64,000 nucleotides of DNA, taken from the NCBI GenBank assembly GCA_050288425.1, contig JBNKDU010000093.1, positions 1 to 64,000 on the forward strand, written 5' to 3'. The notes below the pieces were generated by a model. The model searched no databases. It saw only the letters and a list, made by a program, of their open reading frames with translations, and was not told where the DNA came from. Position 1 is the first letter of the stretch. Each line of letters opens with the position of its first letter. Source of the DNA: JARRKU01 sp050288425 (GTDB lineage Bacteria > Desulfobacterota > Desulfobacteria > Desulfobacterales > Desulfosarcinaceae). Position numbers and translations under genes: made by a program. This document shows, piece by piece, positions 36,601 through 44,832 of this stretch.

Positions 36601-36863
36601 CCCGTATCGAAATCGGGTCGCTGCCCGACCAGGACTCCGAAAGCGTGATTTTTGTCCGCGACAACGGTGTCGGGTTCGACATGGCCTATGCACAAAAGCT
36701 GTTCGGTGTCTTCCAGCGGTTGCACCGCGCTGAAGATTTCGAGGGCACCGGCATCGGACTGGCCAGCGTGCGCCGCATCATTGCCCGGCACGGCGGCCGG
36801 ATCTGGGCGCAGGGAGAGCCCGACCGAGGGGCGGTGTTTTACTTTACGCTGCCGCGCTCATAA
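33618..36863 (+). CDS. beta-propeller (Reg_prop/Y_Y_Y) sensor histidine kinase
   Basis: This is a 1081-residue membrane kinase. A signal sequence or anchor (about 15-38) precedes two Reg_prop beta-propeller repeat blocks (many units with GLWVGT or IWVGTEGGLDRF and DPNNPxS turns). Next are a Y_Y_Y domain (about 720-790), a membrane segment (about 800-820), a coiled linker, HisKA (FSYTVSHDLRAPLRHIIGF) and HATPase_c (NLISNALKFT, DNGVGFD, GTGIGLASVRRI). Propeller sensors of this kind often sense polysaccharides and usually carry a receiver plus AraC domain; both are missing here. The kinase half resembles phytochrome-type kinases. No response regulator gene is adjacent. The region is more AT-rich than its neighbours, which suggests transfer. 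Confidence 0.85.
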   Translation: MFIVPFRQIFLQTHLKIIIASLLLAPLFLCSAPTGVQAQANESAPLALERALDSGGRLFNGGIIQDRDGFFWIASLSGLLKWDGYTLKKPKGSPEAIYGIYEDTEGLIWVSSSVGLSKYDKSVNAFTVYRHDPDDPRSIGEGTAIWAMQSIAEDSTGNIWYGTKKGLNRYDKRTKAFTVYTHNPADPNSLGNDNVSALWADKHGTVWIGTEGGLDRFNPSTGAFTHFHNQPDNPRSLSNNIVTALLEDRNGVLWVGTKEGGLNRFDESSGAFTRYLYDPKNLHSLKDNYVYAITEVDANELWLTHWNNTSGIDIFDARTGVFHNYRDDPNNPGRQSYNQTANVYKDRLGIIWVVHFNGILDKIDPASTKFTLYQHEPGNPNSLAENSVFGVYQDKQGMMWISFAGKGLDKFDRQTNTFTHFPDMPGGLAQSIFEDDTGLFWLAGNGGIFTFDKKTGRYSGTYPLQCKSGQIIIPDRNNADFLWVGTDAGLVKFDRSTRKWIKFRHDPNNPDSIGNDTMWHLFMDKAGYIWIPTYGGGLDKFDTGTEQVVAHFKNDPDDPKSLGSDTLNHVFEDSAGRLWVATVDSGLNKLNPDGTFTRYNEENGFLTNWVGSIIEDNQGFLWLGTKIGLIKFDPQTETWRLYTRDDGLQSNEFLEYPNFNAPDGQLWVFGGNGLNSFYPDKLKDNPFKPPVYFTSLTQGNEPLKEVTQAPERVTEITLNWQSNFFEFEVSALNFTRPEKNQYQYVLEGFDKEWYNAGTKRTGRYSSLPDGTYTLRVRGSNNDGVWSDQEATLKVTVVGPFWRTTWFRLLLGLVIIGSAVGAAQWQLRASKARRRAAEERQREMERQVAERTAQLESANKELEAFSYTVSHDLRAPLRHIIGFLELLQKESGTALNERSRHYMDNISESAKNMSLLIDDLLSFFRMGRHALSFKQVELGTLVRDVVRELEHDATGRKIEWRIGDLPSVKCDERMLRIVLTNLISNALKFTRSRSQSRIEIGSLPDQDSESVIFVRDNGVGFDMAYAQKLFGVFQRLHRAEDFEGTGIGLASVRRIIARHGGRIWAQGEPDRGAVFYFTLPRS

Positions 36864-36963
36864 CATGGTAAGGAAACCTGATCGAGGCGCGGTATTACGA
36901 AGGACACGATCGCTCGGAAAAGTGTTTGCTTGGAACATAGAGTGCAGTCCTTTAAATTATCTC

Positions 36964-36983
36964 AAGGTCATCAGGACCTTTTT
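36964..36983 (+). terminator. intrinsic terminator after the propeller kinase gene
   Basis: A 6-bp stem (AAGGTC / GACCTT) with a five-base loop ends in a T-run (TTTTT). It lies about 100 bases after the stop. Confidence 0.6.
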
Positions 36984-37053
36984 CGATTTTTCCGAGTAGT
37001 CGTGCCAACTCCTCCGCCTCACCATGATCATGAACCCTTATTCGGAGGTGAAT

Positions 37054-37485
37054 ATGGAACTGACCTGGTCATACGATGTGGATCGGATAAGATGGGATGA
37101 GTTGTCACACCTGTATGAAATCGCCCCTTTGGGAATCAATACAGAAGCCTATCTTAAAAAGGTGATGCGCAACAGCAGGTATAAATGTTTCGTGTTCAGC
37201 GACACTCAACTGGTGGGGGCGGGAAGAGCTCTCGCAGACGGCGCCGACTGTTCCTATTTGTGCGATATTGTGGTGCATCCCGAATTTCAGGGCAAAGGGA
37301 TCGGTAAATCGATCGTGAAAAAACTTCTGGCGTTTTCCGAAGGTCATAAAAAAATCATTCTATATGCAAACCCTGGAAAGGAATCCTTCTACGGGAAACT
37401 GGGCTTTAAACCCATGGCGACTGCGATGGCCATTTTCCAGGACCAGGAATCGGCTATGAAATCAGGCCTGTTGAGGGACAAATAG
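37054..37485 (+). CDS. GNAT-family N-acetyltransferase
   Basis: This is a 143-residue cytoplasmic acetyltransferase with the GNAT acetyl-CoA motif (VVHPEFQGKGIGKSIVKKLL) and the C-terminal pattern YANPGKESFYGKLGF. The acceptor substrate is unknown. The ATG at 37054 follows CGGAGGTG with good spacing; an upstream ATG at 37024 is less likely. It is a single gene between a terminator and a decayed racemase-like gene on the other strand. Confidence 0.87.
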   Translation: MELTWSYDVDRIRWDELSHLYEIAPLGINTEAYLKKVMRNSRYKCFVFSDTQLVGAGRALADGADCSYLCDIVVHPEFQGKGIGKSIVKKLLAFSEGHKKIILYANPGKESFYGKLGFKPMATAMAIFQDQESAMKSGLLRDK

Positions 37486-37536
37486 AAGGCCGGCCGTCAG
37501 TCGGCCGAGAGCATCATACGATAGCAGCCGGGACGA

Positions 37537-38141
37537 TCAGAATTCCCGCAGCAATCTTCCCGCACCGGCCAGAGCACCCTCGAACCCGTTTTCCCGCAGC
37601 GCATACCAAAAGGTTACGGCGTTGATTCCCAGAATCGGAATCCCGACAACCGGTTCCAATTTCTCGCTCACTTCTATCAGGCTCATGTTCATTCCACATT
37701 GAACGACGGCGTCCAAATCATTCTCATCCGTCGCCAACAATTCCCTGATTGCTCTTTCCTTGGCCCAGTCTGGAATATGGGCGATATGAAGCGCATCCGC
37801 GCAGGAAAAGCCGACGCTTGACACCACTCTTTATATGCAATCAGATCTGCTTCCGATTCCAATTGCGGTTTCGGGGTTATGACGTTGGAGGTGTGCAGGC
37901 CGACACCTCGCAATCCGTTTGGTCCCTGGTTGTTGAAAATAATGCTCCAAAGTTCGTGCTCCATGCTGGTATTGGTTGCAGGAATAAGAAGCCCGAACTT
38001 TCTTTTAAAACTCCTTACATCAGGATATCCCTGCGGCGAATCGAAGTCCCCGAAATTATCCGCCTTTATTCCATTGTGAATGACACCGGGAGGTGCAATA
38101 GAGGGTATGGGTGGGGCATTTACGTCGGGCACCTTGATCAT
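37537..38141 (-). pseudogene. decayed Asp/Glu racemase / maleate isomerase-family gene
   Basis: Two fragments in different frames match one family. The upstream part (38141 to about 37830) contains KFGLLIPATNTSMEHELW, the typical N-terminal strand of arylmalonate decarboxylase or maleate isomerase-like enzymes. The downstream part (about 37827 to 37537) contains CADALHIAHIPDWAKERAI and LDAVVQCGMNMSL, then GIPILGINAVTFW, the C-terminal half with the second catalytic cysteine region. The join at about 37828 changes frame, and roughly 80-100 residues of the usual middle are missing, including the first catalytic cysteine region. Deletion plus frameshift therefore makes the product nonfunctional. 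A sequencing error could explain the frameshift but not the missing middle. Confidence 0.75.
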
Positions 38142-38585
38142 TTTGCCTGATAGTTTGCCAATAATCGCGCGCCTCCTTGATCATCTGGTTCCGGTATGGC
38201 CCCTCCACCCTCTTGTGGAGGACCCGGGTAGGTTCTACCGATTCGGTGAGAAATATATAGGCAAATCTCCGAAAAGGCCCACTACGAGGACAGGCGGGAG
38301 AAATTACCTATGCATGATTGGTCAAGTTTACCGTATGCACCTTGGGATAGCAAATACCATATTGGGTTTGTAATTGGCTTTATTAAAGGGTAAAGTACTG
38401 GTCACCGATTTTTGCGCGGCTTTTACAGTCGAATAAATTACTCTTGCAATCGCTGTGGTATGAAACGTCGTCATACCGGAGGACGTAAGTAACGGCGTTG
38501 CCAAGGGTATGCAGTAGATTGACTCCGGCTGCGCCCTTGGCGGGGCCGCGCCCTGAAGCCCTCCTTAGGGGAAACGGATGCCAAA
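38142..38585. other. 444-bp gap without recognised gene
   Basis: No supported coding frame. The minus strand near 38170-38178 has AAGGAGG close to the decayed gene, a remnant ribosome site. The rest probably contains the promoter of the thioesterase gene. Confidence 0.45.
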
Positions 38586-39077
38586 ATGAAAAGAATGAAA
38601 ACAATCTGTTGGGATGATCCACAAAAGAGCAAGAGGGAGGCTGTTGCCACATGTTCCGGGTTGGATTATTTACGAGCAATAAAGGAAAATAGAATTAGCC
38701 CGCCACCAATAGCCAATCTTGTGGGCTATAGGATTTGTGAAGCAGATCATGGCTACGCCGCTTTTGAGTTGAATCCAGCGGAATACCATTATAATCCTTT
38801 TGCAACCGTTCATGGCGGCATTCTTTCCACATTGCTGGATACTGCCATGACCTCCGCAGTATTATCAACGCTTTCCAAAGGCGTCAGCTGCACAACAATC
38901 GAGATCAAAGTAAATTTTATAAGACCCGTGACAACCGACACGGGCATATTGAAGTGCGAAGCAAGCTCCTTGCATGTGGGGAAGAAGATAGCTTCCGTTG
39001 AAGGTAAACTAAAAGATAAAGACGGGTTGTTGTATGCCCATGGCGTCAGTACCTGTGCGATTTTTGAGGTTGGCTGA
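38586..39077 (+). CDS. PaaI-type hotdog-fold acyl-CoA thioesterase
   Basis: This is a 163-residue protein with a single hotdog domain. Members hydrolyse acyl- or aryl-CoA thioesters. The signature HGGILSTLLDTAMTSAV, with the His-Gly-Gly turn before the long helix and its acidic residue, is clear, followed by strands (TTIEIKVNFIRPV, KIASVEGKL, YAHGVSTCAIFEV). The N-terminal 25 residues are not part of the fold. Substrate unknown. It is convergent with the aminotransferase gene at 39124, 46 bases away. Confidence 0.87.
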   Translation: MKRMKTICWDDPQKSKREAVATCSGLDYLRAIKENRISPPPIANLVGYRICEADHGYAAFELNPAEYHYNPFATVHGGILSTLLDTAMTSAVLSTLSKGVSCTTIEIKVNFIRPVTTDTGILKCEASSLHVGKKIASVEGKLKDKDGLLYAHGVSTCAIFEVG

Positions 39078-39123
39078 ACGAAAAAAACGCTCTTTTTCAT
39101 GCAAGAAGGAGTCCTCCACAAAG

Positions 39124-40317
39124 CTACGCCAACGCCCGGGCAATCGAATCACACACATACTCGATATTGCCGGAGGTGAGTCCGGCGACATTGATCCGGC
39201 CGCCATCCACCATATAGACGGACCGGTTTTCCTTGAGCCAGTCCACGACGCCGGCGGACAGTCCGGAGAAGGAGAACATGCCCCGTTGTTTCTTGATGCA
39301 GGAGAAATCGAGATCGACGCCTCGTCGGGCAAGACCGTCCACCAGGGCGGCCCTCATGTTGACGATTCGCAGGCGCATATCCGCCAGTTCCCCGAGCCAT
39401 ATCTCTTTGAGCCCTTCGTCTTCCAGGATCGTGGCTGCAACCAGACCGCCGTGGGCGGGAGGATTGGAATAGCATGCCCGAATGACGGTTTTCAGATGGC
39501 TCATGGCCACCTCGGCTTCCCCCTGGGTGGGGCTGACGATCGTGAGGGCCCCGGTCCGTTCATTGTAAAGGCCGAGGTTCTTGGAAAATGAACTTGCCAC
39601 GAACAGGTCCATCCCGGTTGCGGCAAAGAGCCTGACTGCGAAGCGATCCTCATCGACTCCGTCTCCAAATCCCTGGTAGGCAAAATCGAGGAACGGAATC
39701 CAGTTCCTTTCCCTGGCGATGTTTACCACCATTTGCCATTGATCCCTGGACAGATCGACGCCGCTTGGATTGTGGCAACAGGCATGCAGGACGACGATAT
39801 CGCCCGCGGGAACCTGCTCCAGGCAGCTCAGGAACCGGTCCAGGCCAACGGTCCGGGTCGTCGGATCATAATAGGGGTATTCCAATACGGGGAAACCGGA
39901 CGAACGGAAGATGCCTTTGTGGTTGGCCCATGTGGGGGTGCTCACCCACACGGAAGAGGTGGGCAGGAATTCCCGCAGGAGCTCCGCCCCCATTCGTAGG
40001 GCGCCGGTTCCGCCGGGAGCATGAACGGTTGCCGCCCGTTTCGACGCCACGACTTCGCTAGAATCGCCGAACAGGAGATTCCGGACACATTGCGCATAAC
40101 CGGGAAGGCCGGAAATGGGCAGATAGCTCTTGGTGGTTTCGTTCTCCAGCAGTCGTTTTTCGGCGGCCTTCACCGCCTTCAGGATCGGAGTCTGACCGCT
40201 GTCGTCCTTATAGACTCCGGCGCCCAGGTTGACTTTGGCCGGATTGGGGTCGTTTCGGAATTGTTCCGTCAATCCGAAAATCGCATCGGGCATCGCCGGT
40301 TCGATATGATTCCACAT
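39124..40317 (-). CDS. aspartate/aromatic aminotransferase (class I, AspC/TyrB type)
   Basis: This 397-residue PLP enzyme moves amino groups between aspartate, glutamate or aromatic amino acids and their 2-oxoacids. It is full length with the family start MWNHIEPAMPDAIFGL, VNLGAGVYKDD, HACCHNPSGVD, FDFAYQGFGDG-like LDFAYQGFGDG, and the PLP lysine in SSFSKNLGLYNERTG. The substrate arginine is expected near GGRINVAGL. A ribosome site AAGGAG precedes the start. It is the last gene of the Aap transporter operon (21 bases after aapP), so it probably transaminates imported amino acids, making glutamate for the dehydrogenase at 53.7 kb. Confidence 0.92.
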   Translation of the reverse strand: MWNHIEPAMPDAIFGLTEQFRNDPNPAKVNLGAGVYKDDSGQTPILKAVKAAEKRLLENETTKSYLPISGLPGYAQCVRNLLFGDSSEVVASKRAATVHAPGGTGALRMGAELLREFLPTSSVWVSTPTWANHKGIFRSSGFPVLEYPYYDPTTRTVGLDRFLSCLEQVPAGDIVVLHACCHNPSGVDLSRDQWQMVVNIARERNWIPFLDFAYQGFGDGVDEDRFAVRLFAATGMDLFVASSFSKNLGLYNERTGALTIVSPTQGEAEVAMSHLKTVIRACYSNPPAHGGLVAATILEDEGLKEIWLGELADMRLRIVNMRAALVDGLARRGVDLDFSCIKKQRGMFSFSGLSAGVVDWLKENRSVYMVDGGRINVAGLTSGNIEYVCDSIARALA

Positions 40318-40338
40318 GGATTTTTTCTCCTTGTTTGT

Positions 40339-41103
40339 TTAATGAAGGATCTGGCTGAGAAACAACTTCGTGCGATCGCTCCGCGGATTGTCGAAGAATT
40401 CGTCGGGAGTGTTTTCTTCCACGATCTGCCCCGCATCCATGAACAATACCCGGTGGGCGACGCTCTTGGCAAAGCCCATCTCATGGGTGACCACCAGCAT
40501 GGTCATTCCCTCCTGGGCCAGTTCGATCATGACGTCCAACACCTCTTTGATCATTTCCGGATCCAGTGCGGAGGTGGGCTCGTCGAACAGCATGACTTTG
40601 GGCGCCATGCACAGGCTGCGGGCGATGGCCACGCGCTGCTGCTGCCCGCCGGACAACTGGCCGGGAAATTTTCTTGCCTGTTCGGCGATCCGAACCTTTT
40701 CGAGATAGTGCATGGCCGCCTCTTCGGCTTCCTTCTTGGGCGTTTTGCGGACCCATATGGGGCCGAGGGTCAGGTTCTCGACGATGGTCAAATGGGGAAA
40801 GAGATTGAAATGCTGGAAGACCATCCCCACTTCGGCTCGAATTTTTTCGATATTCTTCAAGTCATTGGTCAGTTCGATCCCGTCGACGTTGATCGTTCCG
40901 CGCTGGTGCTCTTCCAGTCGATTGATGCAGCGGATCAACGTGGATTTGCCGGACCCCGACGGTCCGCAGATCACGATACGCTCCTGCCGCTTCACATCGA
41001 GATTGATATCCCGGAGCACATGGAACTCCCCGTACCATTTGTGCATGTTGCTGATTTCAATGATGTTGTCGTTTTTTCGAATCGATTCGGTTATGGCAGT
41101 CAT
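40339..41103 (-). CDS. aapP: general L-amino-acid ABC transporter ATP-binding protein
   Basis: This is the 254-residue cytoplasmic ATPase of a polar amino-acid importer (GlnQ/AapP group). It has Walker A (GPSGSGKSTLIR), the Q-loop region, the signature LSGGQQQRVAIAR, Walker B (VMLFDEPTSALDPEM) and the H-loop (VTHEMGFA). The family-specific NMHKWYGEFHVLRDINLDV start is present. It follows aapM by 24 bases and energises AapQ and AapM with binding protein AapJ. Confidence 0.95.
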   Translation of the reverse strand: MTAITESIRKNDNIIEISNMHKWYGEFHVLRDINLDVKRQERIVICGPSGSGKSTLIRCINRLEEHQRGTINVDGIELTNDLKNIEKIRAEVGMVFQHFNLFPHLTIVENLTLGPIWVRKTPKKEAEEAAMHYLEKVRIAEQARKFPGQLSGGQQQRVAIARSLCMAPKVMLFDEPTSALDPEMIKEVLDVMIELAQEGMTMLVVTHEMGFAKSVAHRVLFMDAGQIVEENTPDEFFDNPRSDRTKLFLSQILH

Positions 41104-41127
41104 GGCAATTCCTGTGGGTAGATGGGT

Positions 41128-42228
41128 TTAATGCCCGGTATGCAGTTCCCGCTCTATTTTGCGACTGAAATTGCTGAGATAAAAGCAGCAGATAAAATAG
41201 ACCATGGCGATGAAAATATAGGCCTCGGCGGAAAACCCCATCCAGCGGGGATCCTGCAAGGTGCTCTGGGTCGTTTTCAGCAAGTCGTACAACGCGATGA
41301 TGACTACCAGCGAAGTGTCCTTGAAAGCCGATATCAGGATGCTCACCGACGGCGGTATGACGATCTTCAGGGCCTGGGGCAGGATGATCAGACGCATGGT
41401 CTGGTAGTAATTGAGGCCCAATGCGTCGGCGGCCTCGTATTGCCCCTTGCTCATTCCCTGGAGTCCCCCTCTTACAACCTCGGCGATATAGGCCGCGGTG
41501 AAGAGAATGATGGCCACCTGCGCCCGCAGGATGCTGTTGACGGTCATTCCTTCGGGCAGGAAAAGCGGAAAGACCACCGATGACATGAAGAGCAGGCTGA
41601 TCAGCGGCACTCCGCGAATCAATTCGATATAGAGGACGCAGATGGATTTGATGGCCGGCATTTTGGATTGCCGGCCCAGGGCCAGCATGATCCCGAGGGG
41701 ATATGCGGCCGTCAGGCCGAAGACCGACAGCAACAGCGTCAGGGGCAGGCCGCCCCATTGGGTACTCTCCACCGACTTGAGTCCGAGGATACCGCCTTTG
41801 AGCAATACGCCCATGGTCACCAGCCCCGCGATCCAGCAATAGGCCAGCGATTTCTTCCAGAAGCGCTTATATTGGCTGATCAGCAGCAACCCCACCAACA
41901 GGCCGACGGCCAGTCCGGGCCGCCAGTGCTGGTCGAAGGGATAAAATCCGAAAAAGATGAACCGGGCATTGGCGGTGATGACGGACCAGCAGGCGCCTTC
42001 GGCGGCCTGGCACTCCTGGCCGGTGGAAAACCAGAGGCTGTGAAGGAAGGCCCACTTCACGAATGGCCAGAAGGATTTGTAAATGAGGAACAGGGCCAGA
42101 ATCGTCAAGGCGGAGTTGAACCAGGAACTGAACAGATTGGCCCGTATCCACCCCACGACCCCCACACTGGCCACTGGCGGTTTGATTTCGGATTCGAACA
42201 TGCTGTCGACGGTTTGTGCTTCTGCCAT
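41128..42228 (-). CDS. aapM: general L-amino-acid ABC transporter permease
   Basis: This 366-residue inner-membrane permease is of the His/Glu/Gln/Arg type. About eight membrane segments are visible, with the cytoplasmic coupling loop EVVRGGLQGMSKGQYEAADALGL followed by ILPQALKIVIPP, the EAA motif that docks on AapP. An N-terminal extension with WIRANLFSSWFNSALT is typical of AapM compared with shorter GlnP proteins. It pairs with AapQ. It is the third of the four transporter genes in the minus-strand operon. Confidence 0.94.
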   Translation of the reverse strand: MAEAQTVDSMFESEIKPPVASVGVVGWIRANLFSSWFNSALTILALFLIYKSFWPFVKWAFLHSLWFSTGQECQAAEGACWSVITANARFIFFGFYPFDQHWRPGLAVGLLVGLLLISQYKRFWKKSLAYCWIAGLVTMGVLLKGGILGLKSVESTQWGGLPLTLLLSVFGLTAAYPLGIMLALGRQSKMPAIKSICVLYIELIRGVPLISLLFMSSVVFPLFLPEGMTVNSILRAQVAIILFTAAYIAEVVRGGLQGMSKGQYEAADALGLNYYQTMRLIILPQALKIVIPPSVSILISAFKDTSLVVIIALYDLLKTTQSTLQDPRWMGFSAEAYIFIAMVYFICCFYLSNFSRKIERELHTGH

Positions 42229-42357
42229 ATTCTAGTGACCTGTCTTCGATGATACTTCGACGTTGATGGTTTATGAAAAACCAGATTGATATCCTTCAAC
42301 CGGCACACCGGCAAACCGGCGGATCCGGTTCAACCTTCCAGGGTTGAAAGAAGGTTG

Positions 42358-43554
42358 CTATCTCTCGACCAATTTCATCTTCTTGTTGTACCAGTTCATG
42401 AACGCGGAGGTCGACAAGCTGAAAACGAGGTACACCGCCATGATCAGCATCACCCCTTCGATGGCCTGTCCGGTCTGATTGATGGTGGTACCGGCCACGG
42501 ACACGAAATCAGGATACCCGATGGCCACGGCCAGGGAGCTGTTTTTCGTCAGATTGAGCATCTGGCTGGTCAGCGGGGGGATGATGACGCGCAGCGCCTG
42601 GGGGAGAATGACCAGGTTGAGGACCTGTCCGGATCGCAGTCCAATGGCCATGGCGGCCTCGGTCTGGCCCTTGCTCACGGACTGAATGCCGGCGCGCACC
42701 ACTTCGGCCACGAAGGCGGCGGTATACAACACCAGGCCGAGAAGCAGCGCCGTAAACTCCGGGCTGATGCTCATGCCGCCCTGGAAGTTGAAGCCCCGCA
42801 GGACCGGTACGCTCAATCCGGTCGGCGCGCCGGTCAGCAGCCATGGCAGCAACGGCAACCCCACCACCAACGCCATGCCGGCTTTGAATAAAGGAAACGA
42901 TTTGCCGGTGGTTGCCTGGCGACATCTGGCCCAACGCCGCAGGAAGAATATGGCAAAGCCGGCGGCGACAAGCGCCAATCCCATATAGGCATGGGCCGGA
43001 TGGGGAGCCGGCACGGCGAATACCAGGCCGCGATTGCACAGATACACGCCTTTGAACGGGGACAACGCCTGACGGGGCGATGGCAGCATCTCATAGAAGA
43101 AAGCATACCAGAAGAAAAGCTGCAGCAATACCGGGATATCCTGAAACACTTCGATGTATAGGGCCGCCAATCTGGATATGAGCCAGTTGGTCGACAGGCG
43201 TGCCACGCCGATCACGGTTCCCATCAATACCGTCAAGCCGATTCCGATGAACGATACCAGCAAGGTGTTCAGGGCGCCCACCTGGAGCGCCTTGCCGTAG
43301 GAATCCGCCGCCGAGTAAGATACCAGTGTCTCGCCGATCTCGAAGGAGGCCTCCTTTTGCATGAAGCCGAACCCGGTTGCGATGGACTGGCGTTCGAGGT
43401 TGGCCATGGTATTGGAGACCAGGTAATAGCCCAGCAGCGCGACACAACACAGGGTGCCGATCTGGTAGATCAGGGCTCGTTTCTTGGGATCATTCCAGAA
43501 GGAGACCTGTTCGGAACCGTTTGCGGCCGGTATACTCTTTATCGCTTGATCCAT
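42358..43554 (-). CDS. aapQ: general L-amino-acid ABC transporter permease
   Basis: This is a 398-residue inner-membrane permease and partner of AapM. Membrane segments run through the length. The long insertion of about 90 residues in the middle (around FKGVYLCNRGLVF to GLSVPVLRGFNFQGGMSISPEF) is characteristic of AapQ. The EAA loop is EVVRAGIQSVSKGQTEAAMAIGL, then ILPQALRVIIPP. Its start is 140 bases after the aapJ stop; that gap holds a stem-loop that can set the usual excess of binding protein over permease. Confidence 0.94.
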   Translation of the reverse strand: MDQAIKSIPAANGSEQVSFWNDPKKRALIYQIGTLCCVALLGYYLVSNTMANLERQSIATGFGFMQKEASFEIGETLVSYSAADSYGKALQVGALNTLLVSFIGIGLTVLMGTVIGVARLSTNWLISRLAALYIEVFQDIPVLLQLFFWYAFFYEMLPSPRQALSPFKGVYLCNRGLVFAVPAPHPAHAYMGLALVAAGFAIFFLRRWARCRQATTGKSFPLFKAGMALVVGLPLLPWLLTGAPTGLSVPVLRGFNFQGGMSISPEFTALLLGLVLYTAAFVAEVVRAGIQSVSKGQTEAAMAIGLRSGQVLNLVILPQALRVIIPPLTSQMLNLTKNSSLAVAIGYPDFVSVAGTTINQTGQAIEGVMLIMAVYLVFSLSTSAFMNWYNKKMKLVER

Positions 43555-43629
43555 GATGGTCTGTTCCCGTCACTTCCATTCGCACAGGGTCATTTGACGA
43601 TTCTGCCGCATTGCCGGCGGAATGTCGGC

Positions 43630-43667
43630 CCCGGTCCGGACCATCCGGAGGACGGATCCGGCCCGGG
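43630..43667 (-). promoter_or_regulatory. stem-loop between aapJ and aapQ
   Basis: An 11-bp GC-rich stem with one mismatch (43630-43640 with 43657-43667) and a 16-base loop lies just after the aapJ stop. Such hairpins after binding-protein genes commonly stabilise the upstream mRNA or cause partial termination. Confidence 0.5.
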
Positions 43668-43694
43668 AGGAGTTCTGCTTTCTTGATGATTCGA

Positions 43695-44714
43695 TTACTT
43701 GAACGGCGGGGAATACATCAATCCGCCATCGGTCCACAGCGCGTTGAGACCCCGCTCCAGCTTCAGCGGCGTGTTCATGCCGACATTGCGTTCGAACACT
43801 TCCCCATAGTTGCCCACCTGCTTGACGATGTTGTAGGCCCACTTCTCGTCCAGCCCCAGGGCCTTGCCGTTGCCGGGGCTCTCGCCCAGGAAACGTTTGA
43901 TTTTGGGATCGTTGCTCTTGAGCATTTGGTCGACATTCTTGGAGGTGATCCCGAGATATTCCGCTTCAATCAGCGCCGTGGTAGCAAAATTGACGATATC
44001 GGCCCATTGGTCATCCCCATGGCGCACGGCAGGTCCCAGGGGCTCTCGGGAAATGATTTCCGGCAGGATCATATGGGCGTCCGGATCGGGCGCGATGGCG
44101 CGTGTACCGGCCAATTGAGACGCATCCGAGGTCAGGCAGTCGCAGCGCCCGGCAAAATAGGCCTTGGCCAGTTCCGGCGTGCTCTCGATGACGACCGGTT
44201 TCATTTTCATGCCGTTGGCCCGGAAGAAATCCGCGGCATTCAGTTCGGTAGTGGTCCCGGGCAAGACGCATACCGTAGCGCCGTCCAGTTCTTTCGCGCT
44301 CTTCACGCCAAGCTTTTTGGGAACCAGAAAGCCCTGGCCGTCATAGTAGTTGGTCTGTACGAAATTGAGACCCAGCGCGGTTTCCCGTGTCAATGTGCGG
44401 GTAGCATTGCGGGTCAGGATATCGATTTCACCGGATTGGAGCGCGGTAAAACGGGTCTTGGCGGTCAAGGGAACCCATTTGATCCTGTCCGGCTCCCCGA
44501 ACACCGCGACGGACACGGCCCTGGCCGTATCGACATCCAGGCCGCGCCACACACCTTTTTCATCGGGTTTCGAAAAGCCGAACAGGCCTTCGTTCACGCC
44601 GACGGAGATGCGGCCTTTGGCCTTCACATCCTGGAGGGTGCCGGCCATGGCGGCGGGAGCGCAGAGCATTGCAAGAATCACCGTTCCAATCAGACAAAGC
44701 TTGAATTGTTTCAT
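43695..44714 (-). CDS. aapJ: general L-amino-acid ABC transporter substrate-binding protein
   Basis: This 339-residue periplasmic binding protein captures polar amino acids (Glu, Asp, Gln and others in known AapJ proteins). A cleaved signal peptide (residues 1-24, ...APAAMA) precedes the SBP_bac_3 domain with VKAKGRISVGVNEGLFGFS, RFTALQSGEIDILTRNATRT, and CVLPGTTTELNAADFF. The length and the C-terminal NVGMNTPLKLERGLNALW are those of AapJ. The start at 44714 follows AAGGAGGAAAG; the frame to 44735 is not needed. It is the first of the aap genes, 118 bases after the chimeric binding-protein gene. Confidence 0.95.
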   Translation of the reverse strand: MKQFKLCLIGTVILAMLCAPAAMAGTLQDVKAKGRISVGVNEGLFGFSKPDEKGVWRGLDVDTARAVSVAVFGEPDRIKWVPLTAKTRFTALQSGEIDILTRNATRTLTRETALGLNFVQTNYYDGQGFLVPKKLGVKSAKELDGATVCVLPGTTTELNAADFFRANGMKMKPVVIESTPELAKAYFAGRCDCLTSDASQLAGTRAIAPDPDAHMILPEIISREPLGPAVRHGDDQWADIVNFATTALIEAEYLGITSKNVDQMLKSNDPKIKRFLGESPGNGKALGLDEKWAYNIVKQVGNYGEVFERNVGMNTPLKLERGLNALWTDGGLMYSPPFK

Positions 44715-44832
44715 ACAACTTTCCTCCTTTTGCATGTTAGTTGCACCGCCGTGGGTTCATCCATGCCTCGTTGCATACCGAAACCCGCGGCGAGTTTTCT
44801 TCCCTGTTCACGATCATGACCTGGCGGCGGAA

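Noticed and set aside
44741..44756. Sigma-54-like sequence directly before aapJ
   Set aside because: The GG of the -24 element is absent and the spacing is one base short.
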